In this document: positions 26,306 through 34,487 of the stretch, in pieces
Position numbering within the stretch: position 1 is the first letter of the stretch
How the letters are laid out: each line of letters starts with the position of its first letter
The notes under the pieces: generated by a model
What the model was told of the DNA's origin: nothing
The model's input: only the letters and a program-made list of their open reading frames with translations
The model's database searches: none
Translations under genes and position numbers: made by a program
Origin: Akkermansia sp.
GTDB taxonomy: Bacteria; Verrucomicrobiota; Verrucomicrobiia; Verrucomicrobiales; Akkermansiaceae
Direction of reading: 5' to 3'
NCBI GenBank assembly: GCA_022787425.1
Contig: JALFWB010000001.1
Coordinates: 1-64,000 of the forward strand
Length of the DNA stretch: 64,000 bases

Positions 26306-28066
26306 TTACAGAAGCCACTCAAGCACCAAGGCTTGACCGGCGGGCACGCTTACGGGAAGTCCTTCGGCATCCAGCTGTTCGGCCGTGCATTCCTGTTCCG
26401 GTGCATCGGGGGCGAGCAGGTTGCGGAATCGGCAGAGGCCGTCTTTGCGTCCTGCCCACTCGCGGGCATGGGTGGGGATGTGGATGCAGATGTTCTCTGC
26501 GTCTCGGGCGGGAGAGAGGTTACAGATAACAAGCAGCGTGGCCTTTGCCTTACGATAGTGGCGAAGGTAGGCGTACAGGTAATGCCCGGAGATGTCTTCT
26601 GCTCCGCTGCGTCCGTACCCGGGGGTTCCTTTGTTTGCCCAGTTGAGGCCGTAGAAGCCGCCTTTGGACAGGGCGGGATGCTGCAGGAGGGGCAGCAGTC
26701 GGCACAGAAAGTCGCGCGTGACTCGCTCGGTGTCGCTCATGCCGGCGCCGTCATAGGCCCCACCGTTGCTCCAGTGCATCAGTCGCGGGAGGTTGGTGTA
26801 GTCGAAAATGCTGGTGCGTCCGTTGTCGCCGCCGAAGCCGCCGGGGCCTTCGGCTCGTTCGCCGAATTCTTGGCCGTTGTAGATCAACACGGGGCCGCAG
26901 GTTGCAGCATACTGGGCCGCAGCCAAGGCGTTATGTACCGCACCGCCCATGTTGCCCCACTGTCCGGGGGCTGCCAACCGGACTTCATCGTGGTTTTCGA
27001 GATAACGGACACCGCCGGCAAAGCAGGGGAGTTCGCCGTGGTTGACGCGGTCCAAGTCGTTCGCCCAGGTATTGCCTTCGTACACGGACTTCAGAAGGTT
27101 GTAGGCCTCGCCGTCATAAACGGCATTAAATCCTGCGGCAAGAAGCTCGGGTATCACGTTACCACGGCACATTTTCATGTGGTCGTCATATCCCTCAGCC
27201 ACCAGCAGGATATTTTCATCGCGCACCCGACATCGTGCCGTCTGCCAGCGCCAGTAGGGCATGGGGATCATGTGGGCCATGTCGCAGCGGAAGCCACCCA
27301 CACCCATAGCCTGCCAATAGGCCAGCACCGCATCCATCTCCCGCCAAGTCCGGGGTACCTCATCCGTACCCGCAAGCATGCCCGGCAGACCATCCGCCGC
27401 AGCTGCCCCGCCTCTGTAATCCACGCCGTAGTTCAGCTTCACGGTCTCATACCAGTCATACTCCCCGGGCGACCAAGTAGCAGCATTGTTGCCCGTTACG
27501 CGACCACATCCCTGCTCGGGGGCGAAATCCCCGCCGGGCAAATGAAGACACTGCCCGCTGCCGCAGGGCTCCAGATAGTAAAAGGCATTGTCTCGAGCAA
27601 AGAAAACGCTGCGGTTGTCCTCCGCGCCGAGCTGCCTTTCAGGTCGCACGCGCGAGTTGTAACAACGTGAGACATGATTCGGGATAAAATCCAGCATCGG
27701 CACCATCCCATGCCGCCGCACCCGCTGCACTAGGGCTCGGAACTCCTCCATCCGCTCCGCCGGCTCATCAGCCAAATCCGGGTCGACATCGTAATAATCC
27801 GTCACGGCATACGGGCTCCCGGCCTTCCCCTTCACCACCACTGCCGGCTCCGCCTCCATTCCCGCACGCGCCGTCTGCGTCGCATGCCGCAGCACCCCCG
27901 TCAACCACACATGCGTCACCCCCATTCCCGCCAGCGCCCCCAGCGCCGCATCATTCACCCCCGAAAACGTCCCGCACCCATTCTCATCCCTGTCCCCCCA
28001 TTCCACTCCCCCTTCACTAAAATTGGAAAAATGCCGCACAAACAGCTGGTATATCACCGGTCTCAT
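26306..28066 (-). CDS. GH13 alpha-amylase family glycosidase
   Basis: A 586-residue cytoplasmic-type (no signal peptide) GH13 enzyme acting on alpha-glucans or related glycosides. The barrel begins at RPVIYQLFVRHFSNF, and the calcium/substrate block is MLDFIPNHVSR (126-134). The catalytic triad is readable: nucleophile Asp262 in GGFRCDMAHM, acid/base Glu291 in LLVAEGYDD, and stabilising Asp360 in YLENHDEVR. A C-terminal beta domain follows. Transcribed from its own leaderless promoter and convergent with the siroheme decarboxylase gene (eight-base gap). Exact specificity cannot be told. Confidence 0.9.
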   Translation of the reverse strand: MRPVIYQLFVRHFSNFSEGGVEWGDRDENGCGTFSGVNDAALGALAGMGVTHVWLTGVLRHATQTARAGMEAEPAVVVKGKAGSPYAVTDYYDVDPDLADEPAERMEEFRALVQRVRRHGMVPMLDFIPNHVSRCYNSRVRPERQLGAEDNRSVFFARDNAFYYLEPCGSGQCLHLPGGDFAPEQGCGRVTGNNAATWSPGEYDWYETVKLNYGVDYRGGAAAADGLPGMLAGTDEVPRTWREMDAVLAYWQAMGVGGFRCDMAHMIPMPYWRWQTARCRVRDENILLVAEGYDDHMKMCRGNVIPELLAAGFNAVYDGEAYNLLKSVYEGNTWANDLDRVNHGELPCFAGGVRYLENHDEVRLAAPGQWGNMGGAVHNALAAAQYAATCGPVLIYNGQEFGERAEGPGGFGGDNGRTSIFDYTNLPRLMHWSNGGAYDGAGMSDTERVTRDFLCRLLPLLQHPALSKGGFYGLNWANKGTPGYGRSGAEDISGHYLYAYLRHYRKAKATLLVICNLSPARDAENICIHIPTHAREWAGRKDGLCRFRNLLAPDAPEQECTAEQLDAEGLPVSVPAGQALVLEWLL

Positions 28067-28072
28067 GCCCCC

Positions 28073-28101
28073 ATTCTACCACACCTCCCCCACCTCGGCA
28101 A
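28073..28101 (-). promoter_or_regulatory. Promoter of GH13 gene (leaderless)
   Basis: On the minus strand TTGCCG (28101-28096), 17 bp, TAGAAT (28078-28073), with six bases to the ATG at 28066. Confidence 0.78.
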
Positions 28102-28197
28102 GTTTCTTTTTAGGAAAACGCACCCTATCTGCATTACTTCAGTAATGAGGGATTGTCGGTGTAATAATATACCAAATTCACATGCGGATCAGAGGTG

Positions 28198-29235
28198 TCA
28201 ACACTCACCTCTATGGGATGACGATGACATCTGTTTACTCATTTCCTCAATTTCCGACACATCCCGGGGCTCACGATGGCACTCACCGCCGGACGTGCAG
28301 TCATCCTGCACCACGTAGAGCGGGCGGCGCTTGGTCTCCCAGAACACTTTACTGAGGTAGAGTCCGATGATGCCTATAGACAGCAGCTGAACGCTGCTGA
28401 AAGCGGACACAACGGCAAGCAGGGAGGCCCAGCCGGGGACGGTGAGACCGGAATACCAAGCCCAAAGGCACCAGGCGATGACCAACAGGCTGGCCGCAAA
28501 GCCGGCTGCCCCCAATAAAACGATGAGCCGCAGCGGAGCATCCGTAAAGTTCACCAAACCGTTCCATGCCAGCTTCAGCATCTTGGCCAAAGGGTACTTG
28601 GATTCCCCCAGCTGCCGACTCTTACGCGCATAAAAGACCTTATCCGATGGGAAACCGAGCATCGGTATCACCCCGCGCAAGAAGAGATTCACCTCCCCGA
28701 AACGATGCAATTCGCGCACGGCACGAGCACTCATCAGGCGATAATCCGCGTGATCCGGGATAGTGCGGATACCGAGCCAACTACGCAGCTTGTAGAAGCC
28801 CTGCGCCGTGGTGCGCTTGAACCAAGAATCCGTCTCCCGGCTGTTACGACAACCATAGACAATATCACACCCCTCGCGATAGCGACGCACCATGTCACGA
28901 ATCTTCTGCTCATCATCCTGCAGATCGGCATCGATACTCACATAAGCATCCGCCGTAGCCGTAAAGAGCCCCGCCAGCACGGCCCCTTGATGTCCGAAGT
29001 TGCGGGAAAGGTTCACCCCGCGGTGCAGCGAATTCTTTTGCATCAACCCGTTGATAATTTCCCAAGTTGCATCCGTGCTGCCATCGTTCACGTAACACAC
29101 ATAACTTTCCCCGGACACCTCCCCTGCCTCAATCATCGTACGCAACAGAGTCTCCAGTGTCGCCGCTGTGCTCGGCAACACCTCTTCTTCAAAATAACAG
29201 GGAACCACAATGGCCAACACCGGTGCCTCTTTCAT
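28198..29235 (-). CDS. Family 2 glycosyltransferase (polyprenyl-phosphate sugar transferase type)
   Basis: A 345-residue DPM1/GtrB/ArnC-like enzyme that would transfer a sugar from a nucleotide donor to polyprenyl phosphate. The GT-A domain has VLAIVVPCYFEEEVLP, CYVNDGSTDATWEII and SIDADLQDDEQKI, then YRLMSARAV and FLRGVIPMLGF. Two membrane helices near 225-290 are followed by a short tail. The start at 29235 is preferred over in-frame codons up to 29262 because the promoter's -10 box overlaps those codons. The acceptor and sugar are unknown. Confidence 0.88.
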   Translation of the reverse strand: MKEAPVLAIVVPCYFEEEVLPSTAATLETLLRTMIEAGEVSGESYVCYVNDGSTDATWEIINGLMQKNSLHRGVNLSRNFGHQGAVLAGLFTATADAYVSIDADLQDDEQKIRDMVRRYREGCDIVYGCRNSRETDSWFKRTTAQGFYKLRSWLGIRTIPDHADYRLMSARAVRELHRFGEVNLFLRGVIPMLGFPSDKVFYARKSRQLGESKYPLAKMLKLAWNGLVNFTDAPLRLIVLLGAAGFAASLLVIAWCLWAWYSGLTVPGWASLLAVVSAFSSVQLLSIGIIGLYLSKVFWETKRRPLYVVQDDCTSGGECHREPRDVSEIEEMSKQMSSSSHRGEC

Positions 29236-29242
29236 GCGCTCC

Positions 29243-29271
29243 ATTCTATCTACTCCCACCACTCATGTCAA
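29243..29271 (-). promoter_or_regulatory. Promoter of GT2 gene (leaderless)
   Basis: Minus-strand TTGACA (29271-29266), 17 bp, TAGAAT (29248-29243), seven bases to the ATG at 29235. A full consensus -35 box. Confidence 0.82.
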
Positions 29272-29527
29272 GCCTGCAGGACGGAGAATTGCGGCAGAAA
29301 TGGCGAAACGAGCAATTTGTTCAGTTTTCCGAAATAGATTCAGCCAACAGAATCAGTGCAATCAGAGAAGATCTATTCTTCTAACACAAGAGGAATCATC
29401 GTAGATGGCATTTTCCAAAGAATGCCAAGGGATAGCAAGGCTTCCGGAAACCGCGATGTGGTATATCGAATAGTAAGAGTTCAATGGGGTTCATGGGCAT
29501 TGGGAAAGGGGCCGAGGCATTTTGGGC

Positions 29528-29556
29528 TTGACGAAAGGGCCGACATGTGGTATGCT
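29528..29556 (+). promoter_or_regulatory. Promoter of the 3D-domain gene
   Basis: TTGACG at 29528-29533, 17 bp, TATGCT at 29551-29556, giving a leader of roughly 80 bases. The remaining DNA between 29272 and 29527 shows no gene, only a small hairpin around 29409-29430. Confidence 0.6.
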
Positions 29557-29641
29557 TCGCCCCGCATTCGGAGAAAACACACATTCGAAAGCCTGTGAGA
29601 ATGCGCCGGAGGAGCGCTTTAAATGCAAACACCAAGACGAC

Positions 29642-30244
29642 ATGAGATCACTGACAACACTTGTTGCCACACTGATGGCAGCTCTGCTCAGTCTGCAGGC
29701 CGATGCGTCGGCTCAGTCTGTCAGCTCGGGCTTTGTCGCCCCTGCAGCACCTACAGCTTCCGCTCGAGTTGACACTTCACTGCCTACTCTCGGACGGGAC
29801 AAGCATAAGATGCCCTTCTATCACCCCAAGCAGACAACGCGTCTCGTCCGCACCACGGCCTACACGCATACGGAGGGTGACCACGTTTCCTACGGCCCCC
29901 GCTCCGCATCCGGCACGCGCCTGAGCTACACGGAGACACACCGCAGCGCGGCAGCGGACTGGTCCGTCTACCCGCTGGGCACAAAGTTCAAGATCAAGGG
30001 GCAGCCGTATATCTACACAATTGATGACTACGGCAGCGCGCTCGTGGGCACAGCAACCATCGACATCTACCAGCCGACGAGATCCCTGATGCGCAGCTGG
30101 GGCACCCGCGTGGTGGAGATCGAGGTCATTAAATGGGGCTCCACCCGCAAGAGCATGGAGATGCTCGCTTCGCGCCGAGGCTACCGCCACTGCAAAAACA
30201 TGTACGCCAGCTTGGAGAAGATGGAGCAGAACAGAAAGCGCTGA
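29642..30244 (+). CDS. Exported 3D-domain (double-psi barrel) cell-wall protein
   Basis: A 200-residue protein with a Sec signal peptide (MRSLTTLVATLMAALLSLQADASA). Residues 65-170 match the 3D domain shared by Rpf/MltA/RlpA-type murein enzymes: VRTTAYTHTEGD, then YPLGTKFKIKGQPYIYTIDD and TATIDIYQPTRSLMRSWG, where the conserved Asp residues lie. The ATG at 29642 is chosen because it begins the signal peptide. Expected role: binding or cutting peptidoglycan in the periplasm. A strong terminator follows. Confidence 0.78.
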   Translation: MRSLTTLVATLMAALLSLQADASAQSVSSGFVAPAAPTASARVDTSLPTLGRDKHKMPFYHPKQTTRLVRTTAYTHTEGDHVSYGPRSASGTRLSYTETHRSAAADWSVYPLGTKFKIKGQPYIYTIDDYGSALVGTATIDIYQPTRSLMRSWGTRVVEIEVIKWGSTRKSMEMLASRRGYRHCKNMYASLEKMEQNRKR

Positions 30245-30269
30245 CTTTCCCCTCCCATCCCCCTTATTC

Positions 30270-30298
30270 CCGCAGGCCACAAGCCTGCGGATTTTTTT
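30270..30298 (+). terminator. Rho-independent terminator
   Basis: A perfect 8-bp stem (30270-30277 with 30283-30290, loop CACAA) followed by A and seven T. Confidence 0.92.
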
Positions 30299-30483
30299 AT
30301 CCCGCCCGAGGTCCCCCATGCGGCAAAAAAAGGGAGCAACGCCCCAACGAAACACCCCTGTCCAGAGCCCGGTTTGTGGCCAACCGATGGTTCTCCGCAC
30401 TGTTTCTCGGCTGATTGCTGCGTACTCGATAGCCTTAAGGAAGGAATAAAAAGCAAAAAATAGAAAAAAGTTTCGGATAAAGC

Positions 30484-30512
30484 TTGACAATCGGGCCAAA
30501 ATGGTGTAAATA
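30484..30512 (+). promoter_or_regulatory. Promoter of rpsN
   Basis: A consensus TTGACA at 30484-30489 and, 17 bp on, TAAATA at 30507-30512, a poor -10 match. The leader would be about 10 bases. Confidence 0.5.
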
Positions 30513-30528
30513 CTGCGCCCACACAGTT

Positions 30529-30798
30529 ATGGCAAAGAAAAGCTGGATTGAGAGAAACAAGAAGAAGGCAGCGGTGGTGGCTCGGTATGCCGAGCTGCGC
30601 GCCAAGCTGAAGGCCGAGGGCGATTACGTGGGGCTGACGATGCTGCCGCGCAACGCATCTCCTGTACGTCTGGTGAACCGCTGCGAGCTGACGGGGCGTT
30701 GCCGCGCGTTCCTGCGTCGCTTCCACCTTTCCCGTATTGCTTTCCGCGAGCTCGCCAGTGCCGGCATGATTCCCGGCGTGACCAAGTCCAGCTGGTAA
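30529..30798 (+). CDS. rpsN: 30S ribosomal protein S14 (zinc-free form)
   Basis: An 89-residue S14 of the long, Cys-poor (C-minus) type. It shows [36 protein letters not shown] and the C-terminal [14 protein letters not shown]. The start is the first ATG of this conserved N-terminus; an upstream in-frame ATG encodes unrelated residues and overlaps the promoter. It stands outside the usual spc ribosomal operon, next to an FmdB-like protein. Confidence 0.96.
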   Translation: MAKKSWIERNKKKAAVVARYAELRAKLKAEGDYVGLTMLPRNASPVRLVNRCELTGRCRAFLRRFHLSRIAFRELASAGMIPGVTKSSW

Positions 30799-30828
30799 GC
30801 CCCGCGGCAAGAGAGAAGTTTTTGAAGG

Positions 30829-30859
30829 CGTGGGCTGTTCCGGAGAAGGATAGCCCACG
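30829..30859 (+). terminator. Hairpin after rpsN, possible terminator or attenuator
   Basis: An 8-bp stem (30829-30836 with 30852-30859), followed by ttgattat and then the next gene's ATG eight bases later. With so few T it may modulate rather than stop transcription. Confidence 0.45.
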
Positions 30860-30867
30860 TTGATTAT

Positions 30868-31128
30868 ATGCCGATATACGAATACATATCTGAACATCCG
30901 GAGGATCCGGACAGGTCATGCCGGATGTGTCGTCGTGGTTTTGAATTGATGCGACCGATTGATCGTGCGCCGTTGGAGCGGTGCATGTACTGTCACAACC
31001 CGGTGCGTAAACGGGTAAGTGCGGTGAACGTACCGCACATTCTGGCTCCCTTGTCGGTGACAGATGCGAAGAAGGCGGGCTTCACCGTCATGGAGAAGCG
31101 GGATACAGGAGTGTACGAAAAACTCTGA
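30868..31128 (+). CDS. FmdB-like small zinc-ribbon protein
   Basis: An 86-residue protein beginning MPIYEY, the hallmark of the FmdB regulatory zinc-ribbon family. It has two knuckles, CRMC near 18-21 and CMYC near 39-42, that together would bind one zinc. Typical family members have 60-110 residues. Molecular function is not established; many are encoded beside translation genes, as here with rpsN. The CNNM-type gene starts four bases after its stop. Confidence 0.8.
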   Translation: MPIYEYISEHPEDPDRSCRMCRRGFELMRPIDRAPLERCMYCHNPVRKRVSAVNVPHILAPLSVTDAKKAGFTVMEKRDTGVYEKL

Positions 31129-31132
31129 GACC

Positions 31133-32533
31133 ATGCAGATATTCCTGACACCGGAAGAAGTTGCGCAACTGACTTGGAGCTATCCGAGCCTGAGCTCGAT
31201 TGTACTCTTTGTTCTGGCAATTGCATTCTTCCTGTTTCTGAACGCCTTTTTCGTTGCGAACGAGTTTGCGAGCGCGCGCGTGCGCGAGAGCCAGCTGCTG
31301 GAAGCTGAGGAAGGAGAGACGAAGTCGCAAAGCAAGCGCCGCAACAAGGCCCTGCACATCGTGCGGCACTTGGATACATATTTGTCAGCCAACCAAGTGG
31401 GCATTACCATTGCTTCACTGGCCTTGGGCGGCATGGGCGAGCCCTTCATTGAGAGCCTGATTGCCCCGCCGCTCTCCTACCTGTGCCACCTGACACCGAC
31501 AGTGGTGAGTGCGGTGTCATACGCACTGGCTTACAGCCTTTTCACCTTTGCGCATGTGGTACTCGGTGAGCTGGTACCGAAGAGCCTTGCCATCCGCAAG
31601 CCCATGGCCTTGGCCCTAGCCACGGCCCCCGGAATGACGCGTTTTGCGAAACTCTCCTCCCCCATCGTGCGACTGTTCAACAACACGGCCAACGGCATTG
31701 CTCACTATGTGTTCGGGGTTGACCCGCACTACGAGCCGAGTGCCCCACACAGCGCGGAGGAGATCGCCATCATCGTGGAGGAAAGCGGCAAATCCAATGC
31801 CGTAACGGAAACGGAGGCTGAAATCTCCAAAAACGCACTGGAGCTCAACGACCGCTCCGTTCATGATATTTACGTACCCCGCAGCTCCATCGAGGTGCTG
31901 GACGTCAACGATGGCTTTGCCAAGAACATGGAGCGCGTGATCAACAGCCCGCACAGCCGATTCCCCTTGGTGCAGGGGCACTTGGACAAGGTGCAGGGTT
32001 GGCTGCATGTCAAGGACTTCCTGAAGATGGCCAACACCCCGAACCCCGACCTGATGCAGATGCGCCGCGAGCTGAAGGTGGTGCCGGAGACCATGAAGCT
32101 GGACACCCTGCTGGACTTCTTCTCCAAGGAGCACACCCACTTTGCGCTGGTTGTAGACGAGTACGGCGACTCCCTGGGCCTCGTGTTCTTGGACGATGTG
32201 CTGGAGGAAATCGTCGGCGATGACATCCGCGATGAGTTCGAGACCGAGCACAACAAAGACTTCTTCCCGAACGGAGAGGGCCGCTACACGGCCAGTGGTT
32301 CGCTTGCCCTGTTCGATTTGGAAGAATACCTGCCGGAGCTGGGCGAAATCGAGACCGAGGGCGATGTCTCAACCTTGGGCGGCTTCATCACTGAAGCCCT
32401 TGGGCACATGCCTGCCTGCGGGGAGTCCGTCACCCTGCGCAACTATACCTTCACCGTTACCGGATGCGACCGACGACGCGTGACCCAGGTGAGTATTCAG
32501 CGCAGCGAAGAACAACCGGCTGAGGAAGCCTGA
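31133..32533 (+). CDS. CNNM/HlyC-CorC family membrane protein
   Basis: A 466-residue protein with an N-terminal DUF21 transmembrane domain (helices about 20-45, 85-110, 120-145), a CBS pair (about 235-355, EIVDDEYGDSLGLVFLDDVLEEIVG-type region) and a C-terminal CorC_HlyC domain (GRYTASGSLALFDLEEYLPEL). Relatives are linked to Mg, Co or Na transport or to membrane-damage tolerance; the older name hemolysin is misleading. The ATG at 31133 lies right after the FmdB-like stop and begins just before the first membrane segment. Confidence 0.9.
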   Translation: MQIFLTPEEVAQLTWSYPSLSSIVLFVLAIAFFLFLNAFFVANEFASARVRESQLLEAEEGETKSQSKRRNKALHIVRHLDTYLSANQVGITIASLALGGMGEPFIESLIAPPLSYLCHLTPTVVSAVSYALAYSLFTFAHVVLGELVPKSLAIRKPMALALATAPGMTRFAKLSSPIVRLFNNTANGIAHYVFGVDPHYEPSAPHSAEEIAIIVEESGKSNAVTETEAEISKNALELNDRSVHDIYVPRSSIEVLDVNDGFAKNMERVINSPHSRFPLVQGHLDKVQGWLHVKDFLKMANTPNPDLMQMRRELKVVPETMKLDTLLDFFSKEHTHFALVVDEYGDSLGLVFLDDVLEEIVGDDIRDEFETEHNKDFFPNGEGRYTASGSLALFDLEEYLPELGEIETEGDVSTLGGFITEALGHMPACGESVTLRNYTFTVTGCDRRRVTQVSIQRSEEQPAEEA

Positions 32534-32589
32534 GCCTTCCCGGCGATGAACCGGAGTTTACGAACTCTGCTTTTTGTGCAACAATATGC

Positions 32590-32618
32590 TTGCACAACCC
32601 ACCTGATCATGATAGAAT
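32590..32618 (+). promoter_or_regulatory. Promoter of lipoprotein gene
   Basis: TTGCAC at 32590-32595, 17 bp, TAGAAT at 32613-32618; the ATG at 32632 is 14 bases past the -10 box, giving a leader of about six bases. Confidence 0.68.
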
Positions 32619-32631
32619 GCAGACCGAGACC

Positions 32632-33471
32632 ATGAAACAAAACATCATCCTTTGCACGGCTCTGTCCGTGCTGCTCACGGCATGTGACCCCACGCCCATG
32701 CTGCCGCCCTCGATGCGGCCTCAGGTAACACCGCAGCCGACGGCCACGGTGCACCGCCTCATGCCCTCGGCCGGTGCTGACACCCCCGCAGTGGCCCCGA
32801 CCGCCTCTTCCAGTGATGCCAACGCCGCCTTTGAGCGACAGGTAGCCGCCTACGCCCGACAAGCAGCAGAAGCCGCAGCAGCAGGCGTTACCACACCCAC
32901 CGCCCCGGGCTACCCCCCCACGCAGCCCACAGCGGTGCAGACACCGGACGCAGCCCCCATCCCCCAACCCACCGCTGCTCCGACTCAGCCGGAGGTTCAA
33001 CCGACCCCGACTCCGGAGCCTCAGCCCGCTGCTCCCGTTTCCTCCGCAGGCAACATGAACTACAAGGTTTCCTTTGTCAACGGAACCGACGGCCGCCTAT
33101 TCCTGGAGGCTACGGATGCCGCCGACAACGTGTACCCCTGCGGCTTTATGGCAGGGCGTGCCAAATGTACGGAAAGCATCACCGGTCGCCCTGCGGTGAA
33201 CGGCCCGATCAAGGTTGTGGTGCGTGATCCGGACCAAGACGGAGCCCCCGTGTTGCGCGAGTACAGCGTACCGGTACCGGATCCCTCGGCCTACAACGGC
33301 GGAACCCTGCAGATTGAAATTCTGCCCCGCGGCAGCTTCCGCGCCTCGGCCAACGGTGTACCCTACTTCACGAAGGAGCCCGTTGCACCGCCCCCTGCCC
33401 CGGCAAATCCTGCGCCGACCCCGGCGGCCCCTGCGCCCGCCCCCGAATCTGCGCAAGCCCCTGCCTCATAG
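32632..33471 (+). CDS. Pro/Ala/Thr-rich lipoprotein, unknown function
   Basis: A 279-residue protein with a lipoprotein signal (MKQNIILCTALSVLLTAC, lipobox LTAC). The ATG at 32632 is chosen because it starts this signal; earlier in-frame ATGs fall in the promoter. Residues 30-135 and the last 40 are low-complexity Pro/Thr/Ala, typical of flexible surface linkers. Residues 140-235 form the only folded-looking part (NYKVSFVNGTDGRLFLEA, then VYPCGFMAGRAKC with two Cys that could form a disulfide). No family is recognised. Confidence 0.65.
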   Translation: MKQNIILCTALSVLLTACDPTPMLPPSMRPQVTPQPTATVHRLMPSAGADTPAVAPTASSSDANAAFERQVAAYARQAAEAAAAGVTTPTAPGYPPTQPTAVQTPDAAPIPQPTAAPTQPEVQPTPTPEPQPAAPVSSAGNMNYKVSFVNGTDGRLFLEATDAADNVYPCGFMAGRAKCTESITGRPAVNGPIKVVVRDPDQDGAPVLREYSVPVPDPSAYNGGTLQIEILPRGSFRASANGVPYFTKEPVAPPPAPANPAPTPAAPAPAPESAQAPAS

Positions 33472-33496
33472 GGATTCTGTGAGCTTGGCATTCTTT

Positions 33497-33542
33497 GCTG
33501 CGGACATCGTAGACCCCATCTGCGATGTCCGCAGCTTTTTTT
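33497..33542 (+). terminator. Rho-independent terminator
   Basis: A perfect 13-bp stem (33497-33509 with 33523-33535) followed by seven T; one of the strongest terminators in the window. Confidence 0.93.
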
Positions 33543-33546
33543 CCAC

Positions 33547-33574
33547 TTGCCTCGGACACCAGGATGGGTATATA
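33547..33574 (+). promoter_or_regulatory. Promoter of the small membrane protein / peptidase pair
   Basis: TTGCCT at 33547-33552, 16 bp, TATATA at 33569-33574; the ATG at 33584 is only ten bases past the -10 box. Confidence 0.55.
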
Positions 33575-33583
33575 AGCACGGTC

Positions 33584-33814
33584 ATGTGCAAACCCATTAA
33601 AGATTATCTGAGTATCGTGCGGGAATATACCCGCGAGATCATGACCTTCGGCGGCTTCGTGCTGGTGTGCTTCGTCTACACAGACTTCCGCACGCTGGCC
33701 CGCGAACAAGCCGCCGCAGCCGCCGAGACAGCCGAGATTCTGCGCGCCATGGACGCCCGGTTGGCTCATCTGGAACAGGCAACCACCGCTACCGACCATG
33801 AAAAAGGACATTAA
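33584..33814 (+). CDS. Small membrane protein, holin-like by context
   Basis: A 76-residue protein with one membrane helix (about 20-37, MTFGGFVLVCFVYTDF) and a C-terminal coiled-coil (LAREQAAAAAETAEILRAMDARLAHLEQ). Its end overlaps the following M15 peptidase start by 17 bases, an arrangement like a phage lysis cassette, with a small membrane protein before a murein enzyme. No sequence family is recognised, and the holin-like label rests on size, topology and neighbour only. Confidence 0.55.
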   Translation: MCKPIKDYLSIVREYTREIMTFGGFVLVCFVYTDFRTLAREQAAAAAETAEILRAMDARLAHLEQATTATDHEKGH

Positions 33815-34382
33815 ACGCATTCAAGAGAAACTCGGTGTGTCCGCAGACGGTATCATCGGCAAACAAACCCTCGAGGCTCTCAACCGCGCCCTGGGTATCA
33901 GCTCCGTCCCCCACTGGCCCACACAGAGTGAGGTTCGCAGTGGCAAGAGCATCTTCGGTGCCCCGGGACGAGAAACTGAGCTCACCCCCGTACTGCCGCC
34001 CTACCCCCTCCTCTACGAGGGCAAGCCCGTGCGTGCCCTGCGGGTGCACCGACTCATCGCCCCGCATGTACTCGCCGCCCTGCGCGAGGTACTGGCCCAC
34101 TACGGCCAAGCTGAGTTACATCGTCTGGGGCTGGACCGATACAGCGGCAGCTACAATTACCGCAGCACCTCCGGCGGCAAGGTTCTCTCCATGCACGCTT
34201 GGGGAATCGCCCTCGACTTTGCCGCAGAACAGAACAGCTACTCCGTCCGAGCCCCGCGCGCGAGCCTCTCTCACCCGGACTGCACCGCTTGGTGGCAGAT
34301 ATGGGAGGCCCACGGCGCGACATCCCTCGGCCGAGAACGCGATTACGATTGGATGCACCTGCAATTCGCCGACCTCGACTGA
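33798..34382 (+). CDS. Peptidoglycan-binding M15-type D,D-peptidase (endolysin-like)
   Basis: A 194-residue protein. Residues 1-35 form a peptidoglycan-binding-1-like helix set (DIKRIQEKLGVSADGIIGKQ). Residues 75-194 form a peptidase M15_4 zinc domain with ligands in SMHAWGIALDF (His and Asp) and DYDWMHLQF (His near the C-terminus). It would cleave D-Ala-containing peptide crosslinks. There is no signal peptide, as in phage endolysins that need a holin. It is translationally linked to the small membrane protein before it. Confidence 0.82.
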   Translation: MKKDIKRIQEKLGVSADGIIGKQTLEALNRALGISSVPHWPTQSEVRSGKSIFGAPGRETELTPVLPPYPLLYEGKPVRALRVHRLIAPHVLAALREVLAHYGQAELHRLGLDRYSGSYNYRSTSGGKVLSMHAWGIALDFAAEQNSYSVRAPRASLSHPDCTAWWQIWEAHGATSLGRERDYDWMHLQFADLD

Positions 34383-34408
34383 GCAAACTCCCATTGGCAT
34401 GCGATCGC

Positions 34409-34437
34409 CCCGCAGTCTGCCCCACGCGGACTGCGGG
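34409..34437 (+). terminator. Hairpin, probable terminator
   Basis: A perfect 9-bp GC stem (34409-34417 with 34429-34437) after the peptidase stop. The downstream acgacttcttt is only partly T-rich. Confidence 0.55.
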
Positions 34438-34452
34438 ACGACTTCTTTCCCC

Positions 34453-34481
34453 TTGACTACCCACCGGAACTGCGCTATAGT
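34453..34481 (+). promoter_or_regulatory. Promoter of folP (leaderless)
   Basis: TTGACT at 34453-34458, 17 bp, TATAGT at 34476-34481, six bases before the ATG at 34488. Confidence 0.78.
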
Positions 34482-34487
34482 AGCCGC

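Noticed and set aside
26186..27670. Plus-strand open frame opposite the GH13 gene
   Set aside because: It overlaps the end of the siroheme decarboxylase gene and mirrors a clear GH13 enzyme with its catalytic triad.
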